DNA of 64,000 nucleotides from Tetraselmis striata (taxonomy: Eukaryota; Chlorophyta; Chlorodendrophyceae; Chlorodendrales; Chlorodendraceae), in contig VCJN01000881.1 of NCBI GenBank assembly GCA_006384855.1, forward strand, positions 1-64,000, given 5' to 3'. The translations under genes were made by a program, and so were the position numbers. Under the pieces are notes generated by a model. The model did no database searches and had not been told where the DNA came from. It worked only from the letters and a program-made list of their open reading frames with translations. This document shows, in pieces, positions 1 through 11,800 of this stretch (positions are counted from its first letter, which is position 1; each line of letters starts with the position of its first letter).

Positions 1-98
1 GAGCGAGCTCCCAGCGGGGTGAACTAGCAGCCCGAGCGAGTCCCAGGCGCCCCGGGCGAGGGTCTTCCCCGCAGCTGATCGCTGGTCGCGGGCCGGAG

Positions 99-2825
99 AT
101 GATGTGGTCCGCGCTGCGGCGCTCCGGGCGGTGGCTGGCGGCCTCCTCGGGGCGCTATGCCGCCGCCGCTCCCGGCTGGTTGGCCATAGCGGCGGAGGCC
201 TCCTCCCCCGCGGCCGCCGCGGCGCTGCCCGGCCTGTCGCGGGCCGCGGCCATCGCGCCCGCTAGCGTGAGCCTGCGTGGCTACCAGACGTTTCCGGAGG
301 ACTTTGTGACGCTGAACAGCATCGCGAACAATCCGGCGGCGGTGAAGAAGGCGAGCGCTTCCCCCAACCTCTTTCGCCCCCCTTTCCCTCCCGTACCCCC
401 TGTGCATGCCTGCCCCCTGAGGCTCATGGAGGGGCAGGATGTGGCTGAGGCTGGGGCTGCGCGCAGGGGAAGCGCGTGGGGCGCGGCCCCGGCAGCGGGC
501 TGGGCAAGACCTGCGGGCGCGGGCACAAAGGCCAAAAGTCGCGCACTGGTGAGCCCTCCCATCTCCTAATATCCCCCCCCCCCTCCTTCGTTTGGATCCT
601 AGTGGAGACCTCGGCCCCTGGTGGCCGACGACGCAGCCGCTGACGCCCTGCAGGCGTGAGCCGCAAATACGGCTTTGAGGGCGGCCAGAACCCGCTCATC
701 CGCAGCCTACCCAAGCACGGCTTCCACAACCCGTGCGCCTTGCCCACCCCCTGTCCCTTCCCCCGTCATGCTCCTGGCGCTTTCTTCCATCCCGTAGCAC
801 AGGCTCGGCCCCCAGGCTGACAGCCCCTCCCCCCACCCCCCCAAAGGCACAAGGTGGAGTACTGGCCGCTCAACCTGGACCGCCTGCAGTCCTGGATCGA
901 ACAGGGCCGGCTGGATACCTCGACCTTCCTCACCATGAAGGCACCCCCCCGCCCCCCCTTTTGCCCCACCCTCTTCTCGCACCCCCTTGCCCCCTGTTCC
1001 CCACCTCTTGGCAACCACCGAGCTGAGGCTGGACATGCGGCATGGCGCCACAGGACCTGCAGCGCGCCGGGCGTCATCCATAAGAAGTGCCGGAGCATGG
1101 CGTTAAACTGCTGGCCCGGGTGAGCACACAGCCACCCCGCCCCAACCCCCCCGGGCTGCAGCGGCGCCCCCGTTCCAGCGACAGGGGAGGATGGGGTGAC
1201 TGTCCGGGGCCGCCACATGCAGTCGCCCAATGTCCAAAACTCACCGATGGAAGCAGCTGAAAGTACGCGTGTCAGGCATCTGCGGGCTGGAGAGAGAGGG
1301 AGAGAAAGGGAAGGAACCCTGGCAGGTGGCTTCAGGGCATCATGAAAGTACGCGTGTCAGGCATCTGCGGGCCTGGAGAGAGAGGGAGAGAAAGGGAAAG
1401 AACCGTGGCAGGTGGTTTCAGGGCATCACCGCAATCCTGTATATCGGTAGACAGCGAAGCCCTATGTATATGTCGCTATCGGGCAAGCCGCGTGCCTACC
1501 TGTGTATCTGGCGCACGCTCAGCCGGATATTGGTACGAGGGCAGCCAACAGCGCACCCCGTCCCGTCTTTGGGCGGCGACTCGACCGGCCGGGATGGTGA
1601 GGTACAAGAAGCAATACAAACTGGGAGGCTCTCACCTGCGTGGACCAGCGTGGCAACCCCAGGGCTCCGAAACCAATCCACCCGGGTCCCCGTATCCGAT
1701 TCAATCCCGAATCCATGTGGAGCTGCAGCATGGACGAATGGGGCCCGAGCGAGTCGGGGAGTGGGGGGGGCAGTCGCTGGTATGCGCACGCGAAGCGCAG
1801 ATCGGTGTTGGCTATGCTTCGTTGGGGCTACAGCGAGTAGTAAAACAGTCGGTGATCGATGGTGATTGGTTGTTTAGAAGGTGGCTTTACTCCATGGGGC
1901 GGCACGGCACCTGCTGAGCTGGCACCCTGCCCCCTCTCTCTCTCTCCTCCGCCTGCGCGCAGGGCGCGGAGCGCTTCACCGCCAAAGTGGACCTGCAGAT
2001 CAGCCAGGTGACGCCCAAGGCGCGTGAGGCGGTGGAGCGCAACGGCGGCTCCGTCACCACGGTGTACTACAACAAGCTCGGCCTGCGCGCGCTGCTCAAA
2101 GTGCGGCGGCCCTGCCCGGCCCGCCCGCTTGCCCGCCCTGTCCATCATGCGCGCAGGAAGGCGTACTGATGTCCCTGACTATGGCACCAAACCGCAAAAT
2201 CCCCCTATCCCTCTCCTTCCCGTCTGCGAACAGCTTGCCTACTCTGTGTGTTTACGGCCCTAAGGGTATTTAGGGTCTCCCATGCCATGCGCTCTAGGTG
2301 TTAATTAGGTCCCAAAGCCCTAAATCCACGCCCCCCTCTACTCAGGCGCGCGTCCTCGTGCACATGCCCCCAATGAATAACAGCACAAACACAGACCCAC
2401 CCCCTCCCTCCCTCCCTCCCTCTCTCTCTCACACACAACACACCAACCTCCCCCCCCCCCCCCCCCCCCCTCACACACATAAGCCTATGCTCAGGAAGCC
2501 CTAGTTGCTTGGCCCTAGACCCTATCCCTACCCTAGCTGTCATCGAGTCCCTTGCATGGCTTCCGCCCTGCCCTGCGTGTTTCGGGCAGTTTACAGTTTG
2601 ATCTTGCGACAGGCATTAAGCCCTACTGAGACCCCCCCCCCCCCCCCCCCCCCCCCCGTGCCACAGCCCGAGTGGTTTGCCAAGAAGGGGCGTCTCCTGC
2701 CGCGGCCAGTGCAGCGGCCGCCGCCTCGCTTCGTGGATCGGTTCCAGCTGGTGGGCGCGCTGCCGCCGGTGCCGGAGCACTGCCTGCCGCGCGGGTCGCC
2801 CCCTGCGCAGGCGACCGCCGCTTAG
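99..2825 (+). CDS. MRPL15: Mitochondrial large-subunit ribosomal protein uL15m, seven exons
   Basis: A structural protein of the mitochondrial 50S subunit. Exons read from the sequence: 99-350, 467-548, 654-732, 847-940, 1054-1119, 1963-2100 and 2667-2825, about 289 residues. Start chosen at ATG 99, which gives an Arg/Ala-rich N-terminus ([17 protein letters not shown]) typical of mitochondrial targeting. Exon 2 carries the uL15 signature [14 protein letters not shown], exon 3 [11 protein letters not shown]. Exons 6-7 match the plant mitochondrial form ([14 protein letters not shown], then [12 protein letters not shown]). Intron 1 could instead use the GT at 342. Intron 4 appears to use a GC donor (AAG|GCACCC). 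Oddity: in exon 5 the expected reading (AGVIHKK, then [12 protein letters not shown]) needs one base fewer near 1071 and one more near 1088; as written, frame 0 meets a TAA. Two compensating indels 20 bases apart look like sequence error or a recent lesion. Identity is secure from family knowledge; whether this copy is functional is open. Confidence 0.88.
1259..1428. repeat. 84-base tandem duplication in MRPL15 intron 5
   Basis: Two near-identical units run head to tail, each opening with AAGTACGCGTGTCAGGCATC, continuing through a purine-rich GGGAGAGAAAGGGAA stretch and ending TTCAGGGCATCA. They differ at a few bases. The unit lies inside the 843-base intron between exons 5 and 6. Confidence 0.85.
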
Positions 2826-2877
2826 GAGGGCGGGCAGGCCCGCAACGGCGCCGTCGTCACCAGCCTGCAGAGCGAAA

Positions 2878-2882
2878 TGTAA
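2878..2882 (+). terminator. TGTAA polyadenylation signal of MRPL15
   Basis: TGTAA, the usual green-algal poly(A) signal, lies 53 bases after the MRPL15 stop codon. Confidence 0.6.
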
Positions 2883-4084
2883 ATTGAGTCGCACCGTGCT
2901 CCCTCTTCTGCCGCGCCGCTCTTGCAACCTGCCATGTATGGCGGCACTCGGTCGGTTGTCCTCCACTGACAATCGGCAACTCCTTAGTGCCTGAGCCCCT
3001 GCCGGCGCCCATCAGCATGGCGAATGCGGATGGTGACCGGCCATACAGGTACCCGTGCGGTATCATAGGGACCACTGCGAAGAACCTGCGCCTGCTCGCC
3101 AGAGGTCAGCCTGAAGCGAATGTTCCCATGGGCTGCCAGCAAGGCCGCTTGCAGGCTGACATCACTTGTTTTCACAGGTGACGCGGCACCCATGTATGTA
3201 CAGCCAGCACAGCTCCGCCCCCTCCCCCGCGTTCCCCCTCTTACCCCCCTCGCTACGTGTGTGGCATCAAGGCCAGGGCAGCGACGGCAAATTGAAACTG
3301 AACCACCGCGTGCCGATGATTTGCCGCTCCATTCCATCCCCTCAAGCCGAGTTGCTCCGATAGAGGGCCCCGCCGTTTAGCTGCCCTTGCTGACTTGCTG
3401 CTGCCCGCTGACTGCCGGTCGGTACCGCCTCGGCATCCAAGCCCTTCCCCCTCCCAACCTGTGTCAAGAGATCCTCTTCACCTAGGTGAGGGGACCACGG
3501 ACAAACTCGGCCGATTGTGTTTGACGCGCTGTGCGCACATCTGTTCCACACCCATTCCAGCATGATGGGGCGCAAAATGAGTGCCTCGAGCGGCAGCATG
3601 GGGGCAACAGATGCCCACACTGTGCTACTCTTGCCTCCCATTGAGCTAGATCACGAGGTGCTAGTCCGGCTACCAGCGCACGAACCGTCAAGTCCTATCA
3701 GCCGCTTCCCAGTACTTTATGTTCTTGAAGTTTGACTGTAGTTTGTGAGGGGACGTGCGGGCGTAGGCGTGCCTCTGGTCAGTCCCATGCTGTAGCGGTC
3801 GTGAATATATAGGTGGGCCAACTAAACGCACACGTTGGCTCCCCGAGCCCCGTACCCCAACAAAAGGCAGTTGCTGTGCACGTGGGTAGATGTGCCTGCG
3901 TGGGGTGGTGGCGGGAGGCAGTCAAGTGGCGGCGGAGTGGCGGCTAAGCTCCCGCGTCAGCAGTCATTGCAAAAATCAGGATCTCAGCGCACAACATGCT
4001 GCCAGGTTCCACACCCCACCTCGGAGTGCATCTATACAATTATTCTGTCTGATGTCCCATTCAAAGGGGGCTAGTCGGGATAGT

Positions 4085-4115
<31 letters not shown>

Positions 4116-7100
4116 GGGGGTGTTCTTTATCGCTGAGGCTTGCTGGCATGTGGGATGACGGTGTGAGCTGGCCGAGTAACCTGCCCCAAGCGCCATGACT
4201 CATGTTTCCTCTCGTCCTCCATTCTGCGTCCCATGTGTGCACGTTGCAGTGACGATGGTGCCCTCCGAGCAGGCCAGCCGCCTCTAGCGCTGGAGCCGAG
4301 GCTCGGCGCAGTAACTGAATGTTGATTCCAGTGCGTAGTTAGCGTCTGTCCGGAACTGATGACCGCCTTACCGGTAGGCTCCGCCTGGACGATGTTGCAG
4401 CTGCCCGGTTGACGTTGCCGTTTGTACACTGAAAAAGCTCCCCTCAGGCGCAACGGCGCAATCAACCATGGCTGTGCCACCATCTGTGTGAGGCGAGTTC
4501 AGTTGCCCTGCCGCTCGCTCAATAATGCACACGGGCGCCGCCCATCTCTCTTGGGTCCACACTCGGCGCCTGACGCGGCGGCGATTAATTTATTGCTGAC
4601 GTATTAAAACTGACTCGCTGCTCACCACTACTGCTCAAGCTGAGCTGCTCATCCAACTTGAGCCTGTACGGCAGTGTGTCCTCACATTATCTCTACCAGC
4701 ATCACAGCCGAACTAGTATCCGAATTATTGATGCCGCTGATGGCACATGTGTGTGCAGATGTGTAGTTGTGCACGCTGTGAACTGTTGACTGAGGTGGAT
4801 GTGTTATGAATCTTCAGATCATCCTTCTTTTGACACACTGCAACACATTTTACAAGTGTACATGACAAAATGTGGTGCTACTTATCTGCGTGTAGACCGA
4901 TATATACAGTCAACATGACGATTGTATTATGCATGACGACCTGCGCAATACTGATGATTGCCTATCTAAAGTACCTGCGATGTGCCCAACTACTACCCTG
5001 ATCCCATTGTCACTATACTGCTATGTTCCGCGACAAGTGCGGATTTCGCCAGCAATTCGTCTCCCAATTAAAATGGCAGTCATGTGCATGCGAATACTGT
5101 GCGTTATGTAGTAGGAAGAACGCGAACGAAGAATCAGTATCGTGTCGATGAATATCCTGTACTTTAGGTTTGTCATGCGCGCGGCGGCGGACCTTGTCCG
5201 ACTATTGTTATCCTTGAATACCTGAGTACTATTGAGCGCAAATGCGATAGTAGTACACGTGTTCTGTCGTTCGCTTTCCTAACATACGGCACATTTAGAT
5301 TTCAAAGCGCCTCTGATGAATAACCTGCTGTTGGGCTCCTGCTAGGCAGCGGTCGTTAATCTTACACGCCGCGCTGGAACAGTCTCGGCCGTCAGCCTCA
5401 GCACTCGAACTATCCCAGGCTCAATTTCAAACAGCGGAACTTCGCTGAAGCCACTGAGTTGCATTCACGGCTCACAATAAACAGCTTTAATTACATGATG
5501 TATGGATACCTCGCCACCACACTTCGCCATTCCACCAGAATGCAGTACTACATGTACGTGTAAGCTCATCTTCCGTCAAAAAGCAGCAGTCCCTTTCGCG
5601 ACCTTCAATCACCTGCCGCGGCTGGAGAGGCTGGGGCAGCCGAGAGGTGGTCACCCACCGCACGCAGCAGCACACTGGTGTACTGTATGCCATGCCGAGA
5701 GCCGTCGATCCTTAATAAATATGCAGTGCTTTGTATACTGCAACAATTGTGACAATAATCAAGTCCAACGGCTAGTGCTGGTGAATCATTCTATCCTGAA
5801 TACTGCCAGAATTTACGACATGTTAAATATATTACAGCGCGCACGCTCTGGGCACATTATATGCTTGCACCGCTAACTGCAGTAGTCATCATATATACAA
5901 ATGGCATCACACGCGGACATGCAAAAATCATCCGCCATAGATAGCGATTCAGTGCGCGCGTATCAGCGTGTATAGCTGTGCGTAATTATGCATATCATTA
6001 ACTTTTGTGCGACAGGGGGTATTGTGTGTGGCCAGGTAAATATGTGTGTGCGCGTACGGATATGTAAATTGAGGGTCATTCATCAGCATTTTTTATCATC
6101 GAATTCATGGAATATATATCACTATTGAAGAGCGCAGCGCGCAACAAAACAATTTATATGTTGAGGTGCGATGAGGCCTTCGGCATGACGTGCTGGCTGC
6201 AGTCCCGATGCAGCAGGCGGGCCGAGGTTCATGCAGACGATGACACAATAACACAGGAGCATGAGTTGTGACAACAAATTAAAATAAAGTTCGCCTGGAG
6301 CCATCAGCCAAAGCCGCCCCAGCGCACTTGACCTCTTACACCAAATGCAGTCGTAGGTCTGGCATAGCCCTTAGACCGTTGCCTGGTTGCCTCATTCGAT
6401 TCATGAAGGGCTAGTGCATCAATCAGGTAGACCCGGTACCCCGTAACACTACGCCCGGTCGATACTGTCTCAACTGGGAGAGCCATGAATCAAATCGGGC
6501 ACCTCTCGTACAAGGGGCCTCCGCTCTGCCAACGGACAGACATTGAAGCGTGTAGCTGCTAATGTTGCTGGTAGAAACTACGGCTGAATGCGATGCAGAC
6601 ATGTCGTGCTGTTCCAGTGAAATACCGAATAATGACTTGTTATATATGACGGCTGCCGGCCGCGCGCACGGGTGCGTCAGATTAGCTAGCCCACATATGA
6701 GTTCAGCTAGTGTTGTGTATAAAGTACTGCGTTTGACCTCAAATGATTTGAGGGCCCGCTATGGTCTAGATTCCTACTCTAGCTTTCGTCATCGTGAGGC
6801 CACAACTGCTGGCAGTACCCATACCCACCTGACTACGATGCTACTGCTGTTGGTCGCCGCCACGCGCACGCTTGTGATGATGACTCGCGCGCATGACCTG
6901 CTACTGGCGGCGGAGTATTAGCGGCTGAATCGGATCGATGGGTCGAAGGATGCAAAGAAACTACAGTATATTGACTTGACTGCGGCATGAGGGGACGACG
7001 CGGAATGTAGTCGCGCGCATGACCAGGTGCTAGCGGCTGAGCAACAGGGCCAAAAGATTGGCAGAAATCAGGCACGATATATAGTGACATTACCGCGGCA

Positions 7101-8721
7101 CACGGGAACGACTTGGGATGTACTTACTTGCACATGCATGCGCTGGGCGCAAAGTACACGGCTCGGCGCGAGTCTATAGTCGTTGCATGGCCACATGACA
7201 GATTGATGTTGCAAAAATAAGATGCTCCGAAACCAAGCATAAAGGGCCAAACTAAGCTTGGCCCTCGACGCTCCGAAACCAAAATGACGCTGCGCGGCAG
7301 TGCGGTAGTGTTTCGAGTGCCACCTGGAGAGGGGGCGGACGGCGCCTACTATGCGAAATTCTTAGTGAGGCCTTCGTGACAGACATCTGTTGCGTTGAAG
7401 TCCTGCATAGTAGGCCACCCGTCGGTTGCTGCGCTGCGGCGCGTCGTCACTGCCGCACGATGGACGGAATTAGTGCTCCGAAACCAAAATACCCAAACGC
7501 ATCAAGAAAAGGTCTATGCACTGCCGAAAGATTGACGGGGCAGACCGCGCGGACGGCGCCCAACAGCCACCTTGCGGCGCGTCAGAAGCATATGTTTACG
7601 ACGTATGAGCGTTGCCGAGCCGGCGACACGTCCCGGTGGCGCTGCGTCGGCGACGGCGACGTGTTCAGCGTGTCAACGCTGGCGCTCGGGTACACTCGGC
7701 GCTCCGAAACCACAAAGACTTCTCTCGACGAGGCAATGGGCATCGGCGCATCGCGCATCCGCAATTGTGCCCTCGCTGGGCGGCGTTCGGGCGCCGGGGG
7801 AGTAGGGCGATTTCCGCGCTGCACAGCTTACGTTCGCCAGCACGTGGCTAAAATCCTGTCGGAACAATGTCGCGGAGCTCCTGTCGTTGCGCGTGCCAGG
7901 CAATGCTGAAAATGGCCGCCACTGAAAGTCTAAAACCAGGCGTTGATGTGCGTTCATTGCCGCAAATACTCGTCGTAGTTTCTATCAGGCAAAGAATAGC
8001 AACAAGCGTGAACGCCTCGCCGGAGTTCGCCGCGCCGCATCACATTGCTATACTTTGCTATATGCCGCTGCCATACGCCGCGGGGCGATGACTGCTACGA
8101 CTTTATAGTCGCTAGTGTCGTGGGCGCGAAGGCTACTTCAGCGCGGCGCGCTGCTTAAAGGAACTCGCATACCCACGATGGAATAAGCACATACGGCAAC
8201 CTGGCGCCTGTCGACGGGCGGCGAAGACCCTGACGGGCCGGGACCACTAACAGGCGATGTGGGTGGCGTTCTCGCCACCACCGCGCCGGCGGAAAATGCA
8301 ACGATATGCCGAGTCGACCGTAGCAAACGGTGGTCGCGGACGTGGCGACGGAGAGATTCCGGCCTGTTCTGTGCGTGTCAGAGAGGAGCGGTGGGCCCCG
8401 GGAAGTTGTTGGTGGCTCGAGCTATACGGGTTGATCTTGTTGGGTGTTCTTGTTGAACCATGCGCGTAAAGCCAGGGCGGGCGTCGTTCGCTTCTATCGA
8501 TATATAGGCACGTCCGCAGGGCACAGCGAGGGCCAAGAGTAACACGAGCCGAATCACGGCACAGATCGTCTAGCGTTTACCCCCCCCTCCCCCCCCCCCC
8601 CCCCCTCGCTCGGCTGGCCGCCGCCCCGAACGACCTCACGCCCAGGTATCGTGTCGCGAATGCGGAGGCGAGCGCAGTGGGTCGAATGCTTCCTCCATGT
8701 ATTTGCTGGAATTGTCGGCTC
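2883..8721. other. Intergenic stretch, no gene recognised
   Basis: About 5.8 kb between the convergent MRPL15 and Snu114 genes. I see only short open frames without family resemblance or splice-consistent neighbours. It holds G and C homopolymers (about 4099-4121, 8581-8605), AT-richer DNA at 4.6-6.3 kb and a cluster of the word CTCCGAAACC at 7.2-7.7 kb. Confidence 0.6.
7225..7711 (+). repeat. Cluster of four CTCCGAAACC words
   Basis: The ten-base word occurs at 7225-7234, 7271-7280, 7476-7485 and 7702-7711, each preceded by G or CG and usually followed by A. Four more copies lie elsewhere in the window (1665, 54039, 60497, 60553), all on the plus strand. Flanking sequence is not clearly conserved beyond two to three bases, so it may be a core motif or the relic of a dispersed repeat. 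Confidence 0.7.
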
Positions 8722-8726
8722 TTACA
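8722..8726 (-). terminator. TGTAA polyadenylation signal of Snu114
   Basis: TTACA on the plus strand is TGTAA on the minus strand, about 127 bases beyond the Snu114 stop codon. Confidence 0.5.
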
Positions 8727-8852
8727 AAAAAGGGCCGAAAGCAACCACAGACTCACTACTGCCCACACGCGATCCGCCGCCCACTATACCCCCCTGATGG
8801 ACAGACTTGCGCGGACACTAGCTCGGACATCATCAGCTCAGCAATCATCGCC

Positions 8853-11800
8853 CTAAAGGATCTGCTGCAGGTCGGCGTCCTGGCGGGCGAGCTCCAGCAG
8901 CATGGGGTCGTCGAAGAACTTGTTGATCGAGACGTCCTCGCTCATACCCTTGCGGCGGCGCGTCTTCACCATGAACTCACGCGCCAGCGCCTGCACCGGC
9001 GCCGGCTCCAGCGGTCGCAGCACCACCGACTTGTCAAGCGGATCGCCGGGCACGATGCTCCAGTGGTCAAACACCGACAGGCAGAATGCCTGGCCCTGTT
9101 AGATGAGAGGGAGGGGGGGGGGGGGGGGGGGCAGGGTCAGGTCGACATGTCACCTCTAAGCAGGTCGGCAGCGGTGACATCAATTATATTGCCGACGCGG
9201 ACGGTTCATCGGTATGGAGGCGGCAGGCCGTCGGGCCGTCGCTGCGCTTGACGGCTCGTCCAAAAACCGGTCGACCAGATATCAGAGACACACGACGGCG
9301 CACACGCGAGGGGGCGGCCTGTGTGTAAGAGTATATATTGGCGCGAGAGGGCCCGAGGGGAGGGGAGGGGGTCGGCGCACCTGCGTGTGGTAGCGCACGT
9401 CGGTCTCAAAGCCAAACGACTCGACGACGGGCAGGAAGGCCTTGACGATGAAGACTGGCGTGCCAGGCTTGGGCACGTCGGCGGTGACGTGGCCGCGGCG
9501 CTTTGCGAGCACGTTGTAGATGGCGGCGATGCAGTCCGCGGGCGTCTGCACCTCCACGTAGTACACCGGCTCCATGAGCCGCGGCGTGGCCATGAGGAAG
9601 GCGGAGTAGCAGCAGCGCCGCGCCGTCGGGATGACCTGGCCGCCTCCGCGGTGGATGGGCTCGCTCGCGATGGACGCGTCCAGCACCTTGAACTTGACGT
9701 TGCGGATGGGCTCGTCGCACAGCGGCCCCTCGCGCGCGCCCCACTGGAAGCCCTGCACCACGCTCTCCCGGATCGCGCCGAGCAGGCCCTTGTCCACCTC
9801 ACTCGGCAGCGTGTCATCCAGCAGGATGTTGGGACCCTGCCGCACACAGGCGCGTGGTCGTCAATCGCGGTCCCACTCGCATTTAGACAATCGCTCGTCG
9901 ATGAACCCAACAGGAGCATCACTCTCTAATAGAGACGGCCCGGCTGACCACCCGGCTTTCCCCCCGGGGTTTGGGGGGGGGAAGGGGGGAGGGGACCTGG
10001 CGGTCGGGCCCAAATGCCCACACGGAGCGCGCGGCCAGGAGGTCCCAGTCGTACTTGGTCTGGAAGAACTCGCCGAGGCGCTTGCGCGGCCAGCCGATGT
10101 CGACGCCTGCGGTCTCGATGTCCTCCGCCAGCCCCTTCTCTAGCGGCTCCGCAATCATGGTGATCTTGTTCTTCTTGTTGGGCGTCTCGGCAAAGCATTT
10201 GAGGCTGCTCGTCTCGACCACTGTCTCGCAGAACGACACCACCGGATCGCACACCTTGACCTCCACGTCGGCGTACAGTTCGCGCAGGTCCTTCATCACG
10301 CTGTCGAGGTACATCTCGCCGGTGCCGAGGATAGTGTGCTCGCCGCTCTCCTCCACCTTGGTCACCACCAGCGGGTAGCTCTTGTTGATCTTGCGCAGCC
10401 CCTCGACCATCTTGGGCAGGTCGCCCGGGTTGAGCGGCTCCGTCGCGATCTTCACCACGCTCTGCGTCTGGAACTGCAGCGGCCGGAAGATGTGCGCCTC
10501 CTCGCCGCCCTCCGAGAACTCGTCCACCAGCGTGGCCGTCTTGAACACCGTCGCGTCCACGCCCTCGATCAGCACCAGGTTGCCCGCCGCCGCGCTGCTC
10601 AACGGGATGCGGTAGCGCGCCTGGAGCACGCTCACCGCGCCCACCTCCGCCACCGCGCTGTCCTCCTCGTCGTCCGGCGAGTAGCCCTCGCCCAGGACGC
10701 GCACGCGATCGCCCGGCTTGAGCGTGCCGCTCATGATGCGCCCGAAGACGTCGAAGCCGGAGCAGTCCGGCTTGGGGAACAGCTTGGCAACGTGCACCGC
10801 GAGCGGGCCGCGCGGGTCGCAGGCCGCCATGCAGCGCGCCAGCTGCCCGTCCTGCGGCCCCGTGTAGTACTGCGCCACCTTGGACGCGTTGCCGTCGCGC
10901 GAGGAGGGGAAGTGCGCCGCCATCATGTCAACCAGCCCAGTCGCCGACCCAAACACTGCGCTGCACGCCTGGACGGATTTCACGTCGAGGGGGGCGGGAG
11001 CAGGGGCATCAGTTGGCATCACAAGCACCTCCCAAGGTCAAAGATGTTGTGTGCTATGCATTGGGTATGCCGACAACACCTGCACATATAAACACACTCC
11101 TAAAAAGCTCTGCCGGACAACGCGACAAAAGTAAATGGGTCGATCTAGCCTAGAGGCTAGAGGAAGAGGGCAGGCTAATGCCGTATCATTGATAAAGACG
11201 CCTCAGTCTGAGCCACGCACGCCCTGGCTCTGGGCCCTGGCTGGGGGTGATAGACATCTGAAATGCGATCCGCGCATGCTACCTCACAGCGGAGGCGCAC
11301 ACCGATGGTTAAGGCAATCCACTCAAGTTTGGATGGTCCACGGGCCCGCCGACACCTTCCTTACGTGTGGGGGACCCTGACCGAGAGAGAGCGGGAAGTT
11401 CTCTCTGAATATGGGACGGCAAACTGCCACAAACCTCACTGATATTAGTTTGAGAGCCATCCAACGCTGCGGAGGGTATCGCCTGGCTCCCAGTGGAAGC
11501 TTACAGCGCGAGCGCTCTCGTGGGAAGCAGCAGTGGAGGAATTGGGGGGGGGGGGGGGGGGGGGGGCAGGCATGCGGGGCGCACCTCGGCCAGCAGCGGC
11601 TTGACATCCTTGCTGTACGTGGACGGCTTGAGGAAGACGCCAAACTCGGCGAGCATGCGCTCCTGGCTCTTGGGGTGCTCGCCCACTAGCTGGCTGTACA
11701 TCTTGTACAGCGGCTCCAGCACGAACGAGATGAAGCTGCGCTCGCCGCCGCCGGGCGGCGCCTTCTTGCGGAAGGTGCGCGTGTCAGGGTGGAAGTAGAT

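Noticed and set aside
2255-2545. CCCTAA/CCCTAG words resembling telomere repeats
   Set aside because: Scattered single words inside MRPL15 intron 6, no array.
10336-11091. 251-residue plus-strand frame
   Set aside because: Antisense to Snu114 exon 7.
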